Counted from the first letter of the stretch, positions 9,189 through 19,409 are shown. The stretch is DNA of 64,000 nt from an uncultured Methylococcaceae bacterium (GCA_913056195.1 CAJXMF010000004.1:33090-97089); one strand, 5' to 3'. Made by a program: numbers and translations. The notes: generated from the sequence alone by a model not told the origin.

Positions 9189-12100
9189 TTACACGTTTTC
9201 GTGCAGATCTTTCAATTGATTGACACTGCCCGCATCGAGTTCACCCAGCGCAAAGCATGCCGCCTTAGCACCTGCCATGGTGGTGTAATAGGTTACTCGG
9301 TGCTGCAAGGCTTCACGCCGCATGGTGAACGAGTCGGCGATTGATTTCAGGCCTTCGGTGGTATTGATAATCAACTGAATCTGATCATTCTTGATCATGT
9401 CGACCGTATTCGGTCGCCCTTCGTTCACTTTAAACACCACTTCACAATCAATACCGGCATCCTGCAACACTTTCGCCGTCCCTTTAGTCGCCACAATCTG
9501 ATAATTTTTATCGATCAACATGTGGGCAATTTCAGCCGCTTTGGGTTTGTCGCGCTCACGAATACTCATCAGCACCTTACCACTGTGGCTTAAATCCACG
9601 CCTGCGGCGCGCTGCGATTTCGCGAATGCCTCACCAAAGGTTTCGCCAACGCCCATGACTTCGCCGGTCGATTTCATTTCCGGCCCTAACAAGGGGTCTA
9701 CGCCTGGAAATTTAACGAACGGAAATACCGCTTCTTTGACCGAATAATACTCAGGGATTCTTTCTTCGGTAACGCCCTGTTGTTTAAGGGTTGTTCCCGC
9801 CATGACCCGGGCGGCAATCTTGGCCAGTGGATAACCGGTCGCCTTGGACACAAACGGTGCGGTTCGAGATGCGCGGGGATTGACTTCCAAAACGTAAACC
9901 GTTTCGCCCTGAATCGCAAACTGCGTATTCATCAAACCACGCACACCCAAAGCTTCGGCCATGCGTGCCACCTGTTCTCGCAACTGCATTTGCAAATGCT
10001 CGGCTAAATCATAAGGCGGAATCGAACAGGCTGAATCACCCGAATGCACCCCGGCCTGCTCGATATGCTCCATCAAGCCGCCGATCAGCACCGTTTCGCC
10101 ATCATAAATAGCATCGACATCCATTTCCACCGCATCATCGAGAAAACGATCCAGCAACACCGGCGAATCGTTGGATACGCTAACGGCCTCTTTCATATAA
10201 CGCTGCAAACCGTCTTCATCGGTCACGATTTCCATGGCGCGACCGCCCAACACATATGAAGGCCGCACCACCAACGGATATCCCAGTTCCTTGGCGGCAT
10301 TGAGCGCCTGCTCGACCGAACGGGCCGTCGCATTCGGTGGCTGTTTAAGTCCTAATCGTTCCAGCAATTTCTGGAAACGTTCGCGATCTTCGGCCAAATC
10401 AATAGAATCCGGCGAGGTGCCAATAATCGGCGCGCCCAACGCCTCCAAAGCGCGGGCCAATTTCAATGGCGTCTGGCCGCCATATTGCACAATCACCCCT
10501 TTAGGTTTTTCCAGAGCGATAATCTCCAGCACATCTTCCAGCGTCAAGGGCTCAAAATACAATCGGTCTGAGGTATCAAAATCGGTCGATACTGTTTCCG
10601 GGTTGCAATTGATCATGATGGTTTCATAACCGTCTTCGCGTAAGGCCAATGCAGCATGAACACAGCAATAATCAAATTCAATCCCCTGACCGATGCGGTT
10701 TGGACCACCGCCGAGAATAATAATCTTATCCCGATCGGTTGGCCGTGCTTCGCATTCCATCTCGTAGGTGGAATACAAATAGGCGGTATCCGAGGCAAAT
10801 TCGGCCGCACAGGAATCAATCCGCTTATACACCGGCCGAATATTTTGCTTGTGTCGCGCATTACGTATTTCAGACTCTTTAGTATCGAGCAATTTGGCCA
10901 ACCGGGCATCGGAAAAGCCTTTACGCTTCAAGCGTAACAAGGTTTCCGCCGACACGGTTGCCAGCGTTTTGGTCGCCAGAGTTTTTTCAGTGTCAACCAG
11001 ATCCTGAATCTGCGCCAAAAACCAAGGGTCAATCTTGCTGGCTTCGTGAATATCTTCAAAGGACAAACCGCCACGAAATGCATCTGCGACATACCAAAGC
11101 CGATGCGGCCCAGGATGACGCAGCTCACTCAATATGGTGTCCTGAGCATTATCCGCCGCCAGATCAATCCATTCATCCAGGCCATCGACACCCACCTCAA
11201 GTCCGCGCAAAGCCTTTTGCAGGGATTCCTGAAACGTGCGCCCGATTGCCATAACCTCGCCAACCGATTTCATTTGGGTGGTCAAGCGGTCATCGGCCTG
11301 CGAAAATTTTTCAAAGGTAAAACGCGGCACCTTGGTGACGACATAATCAATTGTCGGCTCAAAGGACGCCGGTGTCGCCCCGCCGGTAATTTCGTTTTTC
11401 AATTCATCCAGGGTGTAACCAACCGCCAGTTTGGCCGCCACCTTGGCGATAGGAAAACCTGTCGCCTTCGATGCCAGCGCTGAAGAGCGCGATACCCGGG
11501 GATTCATTTCGATCACGACCAGACGGCCATTATCCGGGTTGATGGCAACCTGCACATTAGAGCCACCCGTATCGACGCCAATTTCACGCAATACCGCCAG
11601 CGAAACATTCCTGAGAATCTGATACTCCTTGTCCGTCAACGTTTGTGCCGGGGCTACCGTGATCGAATCACCAGTATGCACGCCCATCGGATCAAGATTT
11701 TCGATTGAACAGACGATGATGCAATTATCTTTGGAATCGCGCACCACCTCCATTTCGTATTCCTTCCAACCGAGTACCGATTCTTCAATCAGTAATTCCC
11801 TGGTCGGCGACAATTCCAGGCCACGCTCGCAAATTTCGATAAACTCTTCTTTGTTGTAAGCGATACCACCGCCGCTACCACCCATGGTAAATGACGGCCG
11901 GATAATAGTTGGATAGCCGACCTTGGCCTGTGCGGCAAAAGCCTCTTCCATATTATGTGCCGTTTCCGAACGCGGCACGTCAAAGCCGATACGGCGCATG
12001 GCCTGATTGAACAAATCCCGGTCTTCAGCTTTATGAATGGCTTCTTTGGTCGCGCCGATCATTTCAACCTGATACTTCTCCAGCACACCGTGTGCATCCA

Positions 12101-12404
12101 GATCCAAAGCACAATTCAAAGCAATCTGTCCGCCCATGGTCGGTAAAATGGCATCGGGCCGTTCTTTGGCGATGATTTTTTCGACCGTCTGCCAATCAAT
12201 CGGCTCAATATAGATAGCATCGGCCATATCCGGATCCGTCATAATCGTCGCTGGATTGGAGTTAACCAGAATGACGCGATAGCCTTCTTCACGTAATGCT
12301 TTACAGGCTTGTGTGCCTGAATAGTCAAACTCACAGGCCTGACCAATCACAATAGGGCCCGCGCCCAGCAATAAAATGGATTTTATATCGGTTCTTTTTG
12401 GCAT
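9189..12404 (-). CDS. carB: Carbamoyl phosphate synthase large subunit
   Basis: Uses bicarbonate, ammonia from CarA and two ATP to make carbamoyl phosphate for arginine and pyrimidines. 1071 aa with the expected duplicated ATP-grasp halves: the first begins '[22 protein letters not shown]', the second '[21 protein letters not shown]'; each carries '[13 protein letters not shown]' or '[11 protein letters not shown]'-type loops. The C-terminal MGS-like allosteric domain '[21 protein letters not shown]...' is complete. carA lies 16 bases upstream. Confidence 0.98.
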   Translation of the reverse strand: MPKRTDIKSILLLGAGPIVIGQACEFDYSGTQACKALREEGYRVILVNSNPATIMTDPDMADAIYIEPIDWQTVEKIIAKERPDAILPTMGGQIALNCALDLDAHGVLEKYQVEMIGATKEAIHKAEDRDLFNQAMRRIGFDVPRSETAHNMEEAFAAQAKVGYPTIIRPSFTMGGSGGGIAYNKEEFIEICERGLELSPTRELLIEESVLGWKEYEMEVVRDSKDNCIIVCSIENLDPMGVHTGDSITVAPAQTLTDKEYQILRNVSLAVLREIGVDTGGSNVQVAINPDNGRLVVIEMNPRVSRSSALASKATGFPIAKVAAKLAVGYTLDELKNEITGGATPASFEPTIDYVVTKVPRFTFEKFSQADDRLTTQMKSVGEVMAIGRTFQESLQKALRGLEVGVDGLDEWIDLAADNAQDTILSELRHPGPHRLWYVADAFRGGLSFEDIHEASKIDPWFLAQIQDLVDTEKTLATKTLATVSAETLLRLKRKGFSDARLAKLLDTKESEIRNARHKQNIRPVYKRIDSCAAEFASDTAYLYSTYEMECEARPTDRDKIIILGGGPNRIGQGIEFDYCCVHAALALREDGYETIMINCNPETVSTDFDTSDRLYFEPLTLEDVLEIIALEKPKGVIVQYGGQTPLKLARALEALGAPIIGTSPDSIDLAEDRERFQKLLERLGLKQPPNATARSVEQALNAAKELGYPLVVRPSYVLGGRAMEIVTDEDGLQRYMKEAVSVSNDSPVLLDRFLDDAVEMDVDAIYDGETVLIGGLMEHIEQAGVHSGDSACSIPPYDLAEHLQMQLREQVARMAEALGVRGLMNTQFAIQGETVYVLEVNPRASRTAPFVSKATGYPLAKIAARVMAGTTLKQQGVTEERIPEYYSVKEAVFPFVKFPGVDPLLGPEMKSTGEVMGVGETFGEAFAKSQRAAGVDLSHSGKVLMSIRERDKPKAAEIAHMLIDKNYQIVATKGTAKVLQDAGIDCEVVFKVNEGRPNTVDMIKNDQIQLIINTTEGLKSIADSFTMRREALQHRVTYYTTMAGAKAACFALGELDAGSVNQLKDLHENV

Positions 12405-12420
12405 GTTCTTCCGCTTGGCG

Positions 12421-13551
12421 TTAGGAGTGGGTACGGTTCATCATGGCAACGAAGTCGTCAAACAAAAATTCGACATCGTGCGGTCCGGGGCTGGCTTCAG
12501 GATGCCCCTGAAAACCCATAGCTGGGCAATCGCTGCGCTCGATTCCTTGCAGACTGCCATCGAACAAGGAATGAAAGGTCGCTTTGAGCTCAGCCGGCAG
12601 ACTGTTTTCATCCACCGCAAAACCGTGATTTTGACTGCTGATCATGACACGACCGGTGGATTTTTGCTGCACAGGATGGTTGGCGCCGTGATGGCCGAAT
12701 TTCATTTTTACCGTCTTTGCACCACTTGCCAACGCTAAAAGCTGATGTCCCAGGCAAATACCAAAAACCGGCAGTTTTTCGGCCAAAATGGTTTTAATCG
12801 CCTCTATCGCATACGTACATGGTTCAGGGTCGCCGGGGCCATTGGACAAAAACACGCCATCGGGCTGCATGGCCAAAACATCTTCTGCCGGTGTCGTTGC
12901 CGGAACGACGGTGACTTTACAACCACGATTCACCAGCAAACGTAAAATATTGCGTTTGACGCCAAAGTCATAGGCGACAACATGCTTGTCAAATTGCTCA
13001 ACCTGCCGATGCCCTTCACCCAGCCGCCATATATCTTGTTGCCAGACATAAGGTGCCTGGGTCGTAACCTCTTTGGCCAAATCCATCCCTTTCAACCCTG
13101 GGAATTTGTCGATGGCGCGTAACGCTGTATTTTCATCGACGTCATCACCCGCCATGACACAGCCACGTTGTGCGCCTTTATCGCGCAACAGGCGCGTCAG
13201 TTGTCGGGTGTCGATATCCGCAATCGCCACCACATTATGTTGCTTTAAATAGTCCGGCAGGCTTTGCTGACTGCGCCAGTTGCTGGCGATAACCGGTAAA
13301 TCCCGAATCACCAGACCACTGGCATACACAGCATCGGATTCATCATCTTCCGGATTGGTGCCGACATTTCCTATATGGGGATACGTCAGGGTGACAATTT
13401 GACGTGCATAAGACGGGTCACTCAGGATTTCCTGATAGCCTGTCAGCGATGTGTTAAAAACCACTTCCCCAACCGCACAGCCATCTGCGCCAATCGAGGC
13501 TCCATGAAAAACCGTTCCATCTTCCAATACCAGCAATGCGGGCTTACTCAA
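12421..13551 (-). CDS. carA: Carbamoyl phosphate synthase small subunit
   Basis: Glutaminase subunit that feeds ammonia to CarB. An N-terminal CarA-specific domain ('[16 protein letters not shown]...[19 protein letters not shown]') precedes a class I glutamine amidotransferase domain with the nucleophile Cys in '[15 protein letters not shown]' and His/Glu in '[14 protein letters not shown]'. 376 aa is normal. Forms an operon with carB. In many gammaproteobacteria dapB lies upstream; here a terminator and mch lie there instead. Confidence 0.98.
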   Translation of the reverse strand: MSKPALLVLEDGTVFHGASIGADGCAVGEVVFNTSLTGYQEILSDPSYARQIVTLTYPHIGNVGTNPEDDESDAVYASGLVIRDLPVIASNWRSQQSLPDYLKQHNVVAIADIDTRQLTRLLRDKGAQRGCVMAGDDVDENTALRAIDKFPGLKGMDLAKEVTTQAPYVWQQDIWRLGEGHRQVEQFDKHVVAYDFGVKRNILRLLVNRGCKVTVVPATTPAEDVLAMQPDGVFLSNGPGDPEPCTYAIEAIKTILAEKLPVFGICLGHQLLALASGAKTVKMKFGHHGANHPVQQKSTGRVMISSQNHGFAVDENSLPAELKATFHSLFDGSLQGIERSDCPAMGFQGHPEASPGPHDVEFLFDDFVAMMNRTHS

Positions 13552-13614
13552 GATCAGTCACCTTAAAATGTGCAAAACGGGACAAGCCGATACGACTTAC
13601 CCCGCTCAAACTAT

Positions 13615-13643
13615 AAAAAACCGAAGCCGCTTTAACAACGGCT
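13615..13643 (-). terminator. Probable terminator of the methanopterin cluster (after mch)
   Basis: On the minus strand, AGCCG-loop-CGGCT is followed by TCGGTTTTTT. It starts 30 bases past the mch stop and separates mch from carA. The stem is only 5 bp, so strength is uncertain. Confidence 0.6.
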
Positions 13644-13672
13644 AAATCTTTTTAATTTTACGTAATTTGCGC

Positions 13673-14656
13673 CTAGCTGGCAAACGACAACTCCAGCAAT
13701 TCATTATTTAACATACCGGCGCGGTAACTATGACCTGATTCGATATTGCTCACAATGACACTGCCCGGGCTGAACAACATGCCATCGATTTTAAAGAAGT
13801 CATAATTATTGTCTTTAAACACCTGAGCAAAGGGCTTGCCATAATCACGCGAAGTACAGCTCGGCAGCTCTTTAGCCAGCTTTTCAGTCGCGTCATCGTC
13901 GCCTTTAACAAAGATATGCACCTGGCCTGCAAACAAAATAGCATCGTTTGTACGCCCCATCGCTTTAACAAAATCGGGATGCGGCGGACAAACAGGTGCG
14001 CTGCCACTGCCATCAACAATATTTTCCAGTGGAAAATGCAATTCATGCGCCTTGTGCATAGCGACTTCCAGCACACGCCCGACCACTTGCACGCAGCCCG
14101 CAATGCTACTGGTTGGCGTTATGATAATGGTCAACTTATCCGCTGTAATGCCACAGGCTGTCGCTACTTTTTCGACAATTTCAAGCGGCGGAACAGCGTC
14201 ATTTTCAATAACCAGCGTCGCCTGCTCGGCGCTGTCGCGATAATTTAATTCAGCGTATAACTCTTCCACGGGCACGGTCTCGCCGTCTTTCTGTTTGGTC
14301 GCCATCGCCCGCGCCGGCCCTGATCCCAATGCATAATATTTTTCATGCGCCAGACTCCAGCCGGCATATTGGCTGCCGAGACACGACAAAACCGGATTAC
14401 TGGTATGCACATTGACGCTTAACGGCCATTTATCGGTATAAGCCGAATGCAGCAGATTAACCGTTCCCAGTCCGCCCATACAAATTTCCGTGATAATACG
14501 ACCGGCCTCCAATCCACCAGGCACGGTGATGCCGGCATCAATAATCGTGCAACCATTTTCCAGCCGACTGACTTTAACCCTTAAACGGTCGGCATCGTCA
14601 ATCAGTTCCTGTACCAGCGGTTGAGTCAGTTGGTTTACACTCGCTTTAAATTGCAT
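13673..14656 (-). CDS. mch: Methenyltetrahydromethanopterin cyclohydrolase
   Basis: Hydrolyses methenyl-H4MPT to formyl-H4MPT in the tetrahydromethanopterin-linked formaldehyde oxidation route of methylotrophs. The 327-aa protein matches Mch throughout as I recognise it: '[32 protein letters not shown]', '[18 protein letters not shown]', '[11 protein letters not shown]' and '[35 protein letters not shown]'. It follows orfY by 3 bases, with AGGTG as ribosome-binding site. This gene is the strongest sign that the organism is a methylotroph. Confidence 0.95.
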   Translation of the reverse strand: MQFKASVNQLTQPLVQELIDDADRLRVKVSRLENGCTIIDAGITVPGGLEAGRIITEICMGGLGTVNLLHSAYTDKWPLSVNVHTSNPVLSCLGSQYAGWSLAHEKYYALGSGPARAMATKQKDGETVPVEELYAELNYRDSAEQATLVIENDAVPPLEIVEKVATACGITADKLTIIITPTSSIAGCVQVVGRVLEVAMHKAHELHFPLENIVDGSGSAPVCPPHPDFVKAMGRTNDAILFAGQVHIFVKGDDDATEKLAKELPSCTSRDYGKPFAQVFKDNNYDFFKIDGMLFSPGSVIVSNIESGHSYRAGMLNNELLELSFAS

Positions 14657-14659
14657 GTT

Positions 14660-15754
14660 TTAACACCTGTCTGTCATGTGGTCGATAAGCTGGCGTTCCT
14701 TGACGGCCAGCTGCTGTTTTATGGTTTTGGTATTATCGTTTGGCACAACCAGGCTGAACAGCGGTTCACCAGGCTGAATCAAGCTACCGGCTGGCGGCCT
14801 GTCTTTGACCTCGTCCGGCCAGCTCAGATTATGCCGCCCCCGCCGCAAACATTCTGCATAAACGATTTTATACGCACCAAACAGCCGCTTATTGTAGCTT
14901 ATTTGCGGCTTTTTCGCTAAACAAGCCGCAATATGCGCGGCAACGATTTTTTCGTCATAGAGTTGCACGCTGGCCGATAACCGCGCATTGATTTCCAATA
15001 TCCATAGCGTATTGTTGGCATAGATAAAATCCAGACTATTCAGCCCCCGCAGATCATAAATCTGCGTCAGCTTCGTCAGCCAGGCCAACACCTGTCGGGT
15101 TAATGCGACTGAAAACGCCGGCTCTGCCACCACGCCGGCAAACAAAAACGGATGCACATGGTTCACCGAACTCACCCATTGCCGATGAAAGCCAATAATC
15201 TCGACGTGATTCAACCCGGCTAAAAACAAAACCGACATCGCACGCCCCGACACATAACGCTGCCAATAGCCCGGATAGCCCGATGGCGGCGACACGGCAT
15301 GCCGAATCCCCACGCCCCCTTCGCCGGCATAAGGTTTAAACAACCAGCCATCCATAGTTGCGGGCGTCTCAAAGCGTACCTCAGGATGCGGAACATCAAG
15401 CGACTTTAATACCTTAAAAAACTGTGCTTTATCTTGCAAAGACCGAAAAACGTTTGCCGTATTGCCCAGGATAACAGACTGTTGCTGCAAAAAATGCAAT
15501 GTTTCGACTTCGTCCTCAAAGCCTGAGCCATAGATAACCGCATCAATAGAATAGCGTCTTGCCAACTGCCAAAAAGCAGGCTGGACAGCTTCAAGTGCTA
15601 AAGAATCAACCCGTTGCCAATCCCATGCGGCGGCCAGCATATCCAGATCGGCATAGCAATTGATGACCAATACCCGGTAACCCAATGCATTCAGCTTCTG
15701 CGCCAGCATGCGCCCCGAGCGGGCCACAACCAGTACGACCCTCAAGACACCCAC
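14660..15754 (-). CDS. ATP-grasp protein of the methanopterin gene cluster (OrfY)
   Basis: An ATP-grasp domain protein of about 364 aa found with mch in methylotroph C1 clusters, usually called OrfY; its exact substrate is not something I can read from sequence. Visible: an N-terminal Rossmann-like pre-ATP-grasp region ('VVLVVARSGRMLAQKLNALGYRVLVIN'), the nucleotide-binding Lys and glycine loop 'WLFKPYAGEGGVGI', and metal-binding 'DFIYANNTLWILEINARLSAS'. Involvement in tetrahydromethanopterin synthesis is inferred from context. The start is GTG at 15754, overlapping mptG by 13 bases, so the two are translationally coupled; a TTG three codons later is an alternative. Confidence 0.85.
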   Translation of the reverse strand: MGVLRVVLVVARSGRMLAQKLNALGYRVLVINCYADLDMLAAAWDWQRVDSLALEAVQPAFWQLARRYSIDAVIYGSGFEDEVETLHFLQQQSVILGNTANVFRSLQDKAQFFKVLKSLDVPHPEVRFETPATMDGWLFKPYAGEGGVGIRHAVSPPSGYPGYWQRYVSGRAMSVLFLAGLNHVEIIGFHRQWVSSVNHVHPFLFAGVVAEPAFSVALTRQVLAWLTKLTQIYDLRGLNSLDFIYANNTLWILEINARLSASVQLYDEKIVAAHIAACLAKKPQISYNKRLFGAYKIVYAECLRRGRHNLSWPDEVKDRPPAGSLIQPGEPLFSLVVPNDNTKTIKQQLAVKERQLIDHMTDRC

Positions 15755-16704
15755 ACATTCGCGCGGCTGTTGCGTGCGCTGACAACGCGAAACGTAAGAT
15801 TGGGATTATTCTGATAACGCGCGTTGAGTGCCTCTAATAATTGCTCGGCGCGCTCCGGCCCATCCACCGCACAGAAACCGGTCGGCCCCCAGGACGTTTG
15901 ACCGATAGCGACCGCCCCCTGTTGCTGTAACCAGTGCATGGCATCGGCGACATCCTGACTGGTAAACACGCCACCTTGCACCGATGCAAAATGCTCACCA
16001 ACCGCCGTTTGCAACTGCGTAATCACCTCACCAAAGCGCTGTATATCCTGCTCGGCGATAGCGGGCAAAGCCTGCATCAGCAACAAATAACACAGTTTTT
16101 CCGCCTGCGCCTGTGGAAACGGCGGCAACGCCTTGAATGCGCTGACCTCCTGTTTCCCATGCAAACCTTGCCCACGGCGGTCAAAGGCCAGCACAAAACG
16201 CCATTGCTCCGGCACTGCCATATGCGCAATCATCGGCGGCGTCACCGTATGCTCACCACGCCCGCCATCAACCACCAAACCGCCCTGCTCAAACACGCCG
16301 ATACCGATCCCGGAACGCCGACCTCTATCTGCCAGACGGGCAACCTCACGCACACTCAACCCTAAATCATAAAAGGCATTCAACGCAGAGCCAATCGCCA
16401 GCGCCAGTTGCGTGCCCGATCCCAGTCCCACATGCTCAGGAATGGCTGTTTCAATATGCAGCGCCAGACCATCAGACACACCCAGTGCCTGACAAAGCTG
16501 CTGCGTACATATTTTTGCCCGCTCAACGACACAGCCTGTTACCGTCAATTGCCCGGCCTGCTGCAGAGTAAGACGCGTACTGATTTCATTTAAGGCAACA
16601 CCGATGCTGCCAAAATGCCGCCCCAATGCACCACTCATATCAATAAAGCCCATATGCAAACGCGCCGGGGCAATCACAGAAACCTGTTTACCTGAATACT
16701 TCAA
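15742..16704 (-). CDS. mptG: Beta-ribofuranosylaminobenzene 5'-phosphate synthase (RFAP synthase)
   Basis: Condenses p-hydroxybenzoate or p-aminobenzoate with PRPP in the first committed step of methanopterin synthesis. It has a GHMP-kinase-like fold: N-terminal 'SVIAPARLHMGFIDMSGALGRHFGSIGVAL' and the glycine loop 'PEHVGLGSGTQLALAIGSAL'; the C-terminal 'AIGQTSWGPTGFCAVDG' is also typical of this family. 320 aa. It appears to be the first gene of the mptG-orfY-mch unit; the 184 bases upstream hold the toxin-antitoxin promoter region. Confidence 0.9.
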   Translation of the reverse strand: MKYSGKQVSVIAPARLHMGFIDMSGALGRHFGSIGVALNEISTRLTLQQAGQLTVTGCVVERAKICTQQLCQALGVSDGLALHIETAIPEHVGLGSGTQLALAIGSALNAFYDLGLSVREVARLADRGRRSGIGIGVFEQGGLVVDGGRGEHTVTPPMIAHMAVPEQWRFVLAFDRRGQGLHGKQEVSAFKALPPFPQAQAEKLCYLLLMQALPAIAEQDIQRFGEVITQLQTAVGEHFASVQGGVFTSQDVADAMHWLQQQGAVAIGQTSWGPTGFCAVDGPERAEQLLEALNARYQNNPNLTFRVVSARNSRANVWVS

Positions 16705-16888
16705 TGTCTTGAATCAACCTGGATTAAAACCCTGCATTATACGCTTCGCACAGATGTTCGGCATACCTGCAATGCTTTTTATAAACTGTCAGAAAAATTT
16801 ACCCTATGAACTGGGTATCTAATATGGTGAAGAATAGGATAATATTTACAAATAGCTTAGTTATAAAAACACATAAGGTAATAAATTT

Positions 16889-17068
16889 ATGCAAACAGCT
16901 AAACAGGAAGCACTCAACATCATCGGCCAACTGCCAGAAGATACCGACATGGACGAAATCATGCACCGGCTCTATGTGCTGGATAAGATCAGAAGGGGAC
17001 AGGAAGCGGTGGAACAGGGCAAGACCATCACCAGCGAAGAACTCAAGCGGGAAATCGATTCATGGTGA
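16889..17068 (+). CDS. Putative type II antitoxin of a RelE/ParE module
   Basis: A 59-aa ORF too short for the ORF track: MQTAKQEALNIIGQLPEDTDMDEIMHRLYVLDKIRRGQEAVEQGKTITSEELKREIDSW. The acidic N-terminal half with 'IGQLPEDTDMDEIMHRLYVLDKI' and the closing 'GKTITSEELKREI' resemble small antitoxins partnered with RelE/ParE toxins. Its stop overlaps the toxin start (ATGGTGA), the usual coupling in such modules. AAGG lies a few bases before the ATG. Assignment rests on this sequence pattern and the neighbour. Confidence 0.82.
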   Translation: MQTAKQEALNIIGQLPEDTDMDEIMHRLYVLDKIRRGQEAVEQGKTITSEELKREIDSW

Positions 17069-17328
17069 TTTGGTCGGAACCGGCCAAGGCCGACTTACGT
17101 TCTATCCATGATTTTATTGCCCACGACTCCCAGCACTACGAAAAGAAGGTCACTCAGGATATTCGGGAGAAAACGAATGTTCTGGACGGATTACCGAAGA
17201 TGGGTAAGAAAGTGCCAGAATTGAATGATGAAGCGGTCAGGGAGCTATCGCTGTATTCCTACCGGATTATTTATAAAATCACCCGAGTTGACAGGGTCAC
17301 CTGCCAACCTTCGCATCAAGCTCGTTGA
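17062..17328 (+). CDS. RelE/ParE-family toxin
   Basis: An 88-aa basic protein with the RelE/ParE fold pattern: 'IWSEPAKADLRSIHDFIAHDSQHYEKKVTQDI', then 'KMGKKVPELNDEAVRELSLYSYRIIYKI'. Members either inhibit gyrase (ParE) or cleave mRNA (RelE); sequence alone does not tell which. The C-terminus 'DRVTCQPSHQAR' is degenerate against the usual hydrophobic strand ending in VHxxR, and the last 13 bases overlap the convergent DUF2442 gene, suggesting the 3' end was remodelled by a rearrangement. Activity may be reduced. Confidence 0.85.
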   Translation: MVIWSEPAKADLRSIHDFIAHDSQHYEKKVTQDIREKTNVLDGLPKMGKKVPELNDEAVRELSLYSYRIIYKITRVDRVTCQPSHQAR

Positions 17329-17579
17329 CCCCTTGATTTTTCAGACGCACGCTGGCTTTTGAGGTAAACAAACTCAGGATCAAGATCTACCGCTGAATCC
17401 CACGCTATAGTGTCAAATGACACGCGAACTTGATTGAACGCATTCCGCGCTTTAAGTCTCTGAAAAACACCAAAGTCCAAATATGGTTTCATATCAAGAA
17501 TTCCGCTCTCCCCGTTATCAAAGTCAATTGAGAGAAAGTAATCTTTAACCGGTGTGACATTTTTCACAGCTGGATACAT
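17316..17579 (-). CDS. DUF2442 domain protein
   Basis: An 87-aa protein with the DUF2442 pattern 'VKNVTPVKDYFLSIDFDNGESGILDMKPYLDFGVFQRLKARNAFNQVRVSFDTIAWDSAVDLDPEFVYLKS'. Start chosen at 17579 because AAGAGGTAG precedes this ATG; the ORF-track start at 17627 adds 16 unrelated residues. Function unknown. DUF2442 proteins often sit beside a DUF4160 partner in toxin-antitoxin-like pairs; no such partner is visible in the 111 bases upstream, so this looks like an orphan. It overlaps the end of the RelE/ParE toxin by 13 bases, tail to tail. Confidence 0.8.
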   Translation of the reverse strand: MYPAVKNVTPVKDYFLSIDFDNGESGILDMKPYLDFGVFQRLKARNAFNQVRVSFDTIAWDSAVDLDPEFVYLKSQRASEKSRGQRA

Positions 17580-17690
17580 AGTTCTACCTCTTGATGTAAA
17601 GCGGGTACATAACCGGAACTTGAGCAACGGTGATGGCTCTGTCTTTTTGCTAGATTTTCATCCAGAGTTTTGGCAATCAAGTGATAAGGA

Positions 17691-18353
17691 TTAGTCATTA
17701 AGCAACCCAAGCAGCTGCACCAAACTCTCCAACGTATAATCGGCCAGTTGAACGGCCTCGCGGTTCGCGGGCAGGCACGAGGGAATGAAAACGCTGATTG
17801 CGCCGGCGCTTTTAGCGGCTTTAATGCCGGTCAGGGAGTCTTCCAGCACCAGACACGTTTGAATCGGTGCATTCAGCCTGTCGGCGGCATAGTTGAAAAT
17901 ATCCGGTGCGGGTTTACCCTGCTTGACCTGTTCGCGGCCGATAATGGTGTCGAATATGCCGTGTATGTGCGCCAGCGCCAGGCACTGGCGGGCATTATCG
18001 GAATGGCTGTTTGTCGCCAGACAAAAGGGAATTGACTGCCGCTTGACCCAGTCCATCAGCTCATAAAACCCGGGTTTGACGTCGATACCGGTGAGCTGCA
18101 CGTGCTGGTGCCAGCATAGGCCACTGCGCTGCGTAAATTCATCGACATCAAACCCTTCGCCACAATGTGTCGCAATGGCCTGTTTTACGGCTTGATAATG
18201 CAGTCCGGACAGGCACTTTAAAAACGTATCTTCCAGTTCAAAGCCCATCTGTGCGGCAGCCATTTTCCAGGCCGCAAAATAGCTGCCTTCAGTATCGAGC
18301 ACCAGGCCATCCAAATCAAAGACAATGGCGGAGAAATCCTTGAAGGCGGGCAT
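17691..18353 (-). CDS. HAD-superfamily phosphatase (beta-phosphoglucomutase-like)
   Basis: A 220-aa HAD hydrolase of subfamily IA: motif I 'IVFDLDGLVLDTEGSYF' with the nucleophile Asp, motif II 'CLATNS', motif III Lys in 'VKQGKPAPDIFNYA', and motif IV 'LVLEDSLTGIKAA'. An alpha-helical cap of about 60 residues follows motif I. The substrate is probably a small phosphorylated metabolite but cannot be read from sequence. Its ATG shares a base with the stop of the upstream nucleotidyltransferase gene (TAATG), so the two are translationally coupled and may act together. Confidence 0.88.
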   Translation of the reverse strand: MPAFKDFSAIVFDLDGLVLDTEGSYFAAWKMAAAQMGFELEDTFLKCLSGLHYQAVKQAIATHCGEGFDVDEFTQRSGLCWHQHVQLTGIDVKPGFYELMDWVKRQSIPFCLATNSHSDNARQCLALAHIHGIFDTIIGREQVKQGKPAPDIFNYAADRLNAPIQTCLVLEDSLTGIKAAKSAGAISVFIPSCLPANREAVQLADYTLESLVQLLGLLND

Positions 18354-19294
18354 TATAACGACGGCTGTATCTGCGTGCAGCGCATATATTCGCCCGTCGC
18401 CTCGCGGCTTGAGCCGATGATAATACGCTGTTTACCGGTTTCTGAGACTTCGAGCTGGCCGGCTACGTCCACCCATTCACCGACTTCAGCCTGACCGAAA
18501 TAGGTTGCCGTGAAACAGATAATCTCAGTAATATCGTCATGCTCAATCGTGTAAACGGCGGGGTAATCGAAGGCATACGTTGCATCAATGACTTTGACTG
18601 ACATTTGTAGATGGCCTTTTTTCTGCCAACCGGGTTCAGGTTTTGGCGCATCATCGGCCAGCAGAGTCAAATCAATTTTCCGCTGTTTAAACATGACTTT
18701 ATTGTGTTTACGCCGCTCACCGGCGATATATTCGGACAACGTCAGGTCACAGCCGCGACGCTGCCAGGCGTCTTCCCAGTCCGATAAATTTAATGTCTGG
18801 CACCGGTCTTGTTGGATTAAATCAGCCACGATGCGCCGAGCCTGCCGAAAAACATGGCGTTGATAGAACACCAGGTCAATATCGGAAGCCGCATTCTGTG
18901 CACCAATCAACAGCGAACCTGTCACCCCCACCTGCTGCAAATCCAGTCCATGTTGTTTAAGCAAGGCACAAAAGCCCTGTAACGCCTGTTCGACATTATC
19001 TTTTGCTGCCGCTGATAACAGCTGTTGGAGCCGCGTCTGGGGTCGATGGTGGCTTTGAATTTGCGCTACCGGCACGGCATGGACAGTTGCCTGCAGTCGG
19101 TTTGAAAAAAACAGTGTTTCCGGGGCATGCTGTTGCAATAATTGCTTGGCTTCCCGTGTGTCCAGTTTTTGCCAACGCCCTTCGTGTTGGCGATAGCGCA
19201 GAAAGCAGAGTACGCGCCCTTGCTCCGGTTCGCCATCAACCACGGCAAACACCAGCCCGGTGTGGGTTTCGATAAAATCCTTGGGTTTAATCAT
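18353..19294 (-). CDS. Nucleotidyltransferase-domain protein of unknown role
   Basis: A 313-aa protein in three parts. Residues 1-100 ('DFIETHTGLVFAVVDGEPEQGRVLCFLRY...') are a domain I do not firmly identify. The middle carries a polymerase-beta-type nucleotidyltransferase signature 'VGVTGSLLIGAQNAASDIDLVFY', followed by 'RRKHNKVMFKQRKIDLTLL' with a possible third acidic ligand. The end ('EIICFTATYFGQAEVGEWVDVAGQLEVSETGKQRIIIGSSREATGEYM') looks OB-fold-like. The layout recalls predicted nucleotidyltransferases of methanogenic archaea as I remember them; this needs a search. Coupled to the HAD phosphatase gene by a one-base overlap. Confidence 0.75.
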   Translation of the reverse strand: MIKPKDFIETHTGLVFAVVDGEPEQGRVLCFLRYRQHEGRWQKLDTREAKQLLQQHAPETLFFSNRLQATVHAVPVAQIQSHHRPQTRLQQLLSAAAKDNVEQALQGFCALLKQHGLDLQQVGVTGSLLIGAQNAASDIDLVFYQRHVFRQARRIVADLIQQDRCQTLNLSDWEDAWQRRGCDLTLSEYIAGERRKHNKVMFKQRKIDLTLLADDAPKPEPGWQKKGHLQMSVKVIDATYAFDYPAVYTIEHDDITEIICFTATYFGQAEVGEWVDVAGQLEVSETGKQRIIIGSSREATGEYMRCTQIQPSL

Positions 19295-19380
19295 ACGCCA
19301 GGCTCAATGCCATACAATCGGCCACTTTTGACTTGAATTCAGGAGTTTCTATTGTAGCGGAAAACCATGCGTATAAAACA

Positions 19381-19409
19381 TTGAAATAAATTACCTTATC
19401 TCTTATGCT
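19381..19409 (+). promoter_or_regulatory. Probable sigma-70 promoter for pntAB
   Basis: TTGAAA (19381-19386), 17-base spacer, TATGCT (19404-19409), about 30 bases upstream of the pntA ATG, which has AGGAGAG as ribosome-binding site. Confidence 0.55.
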
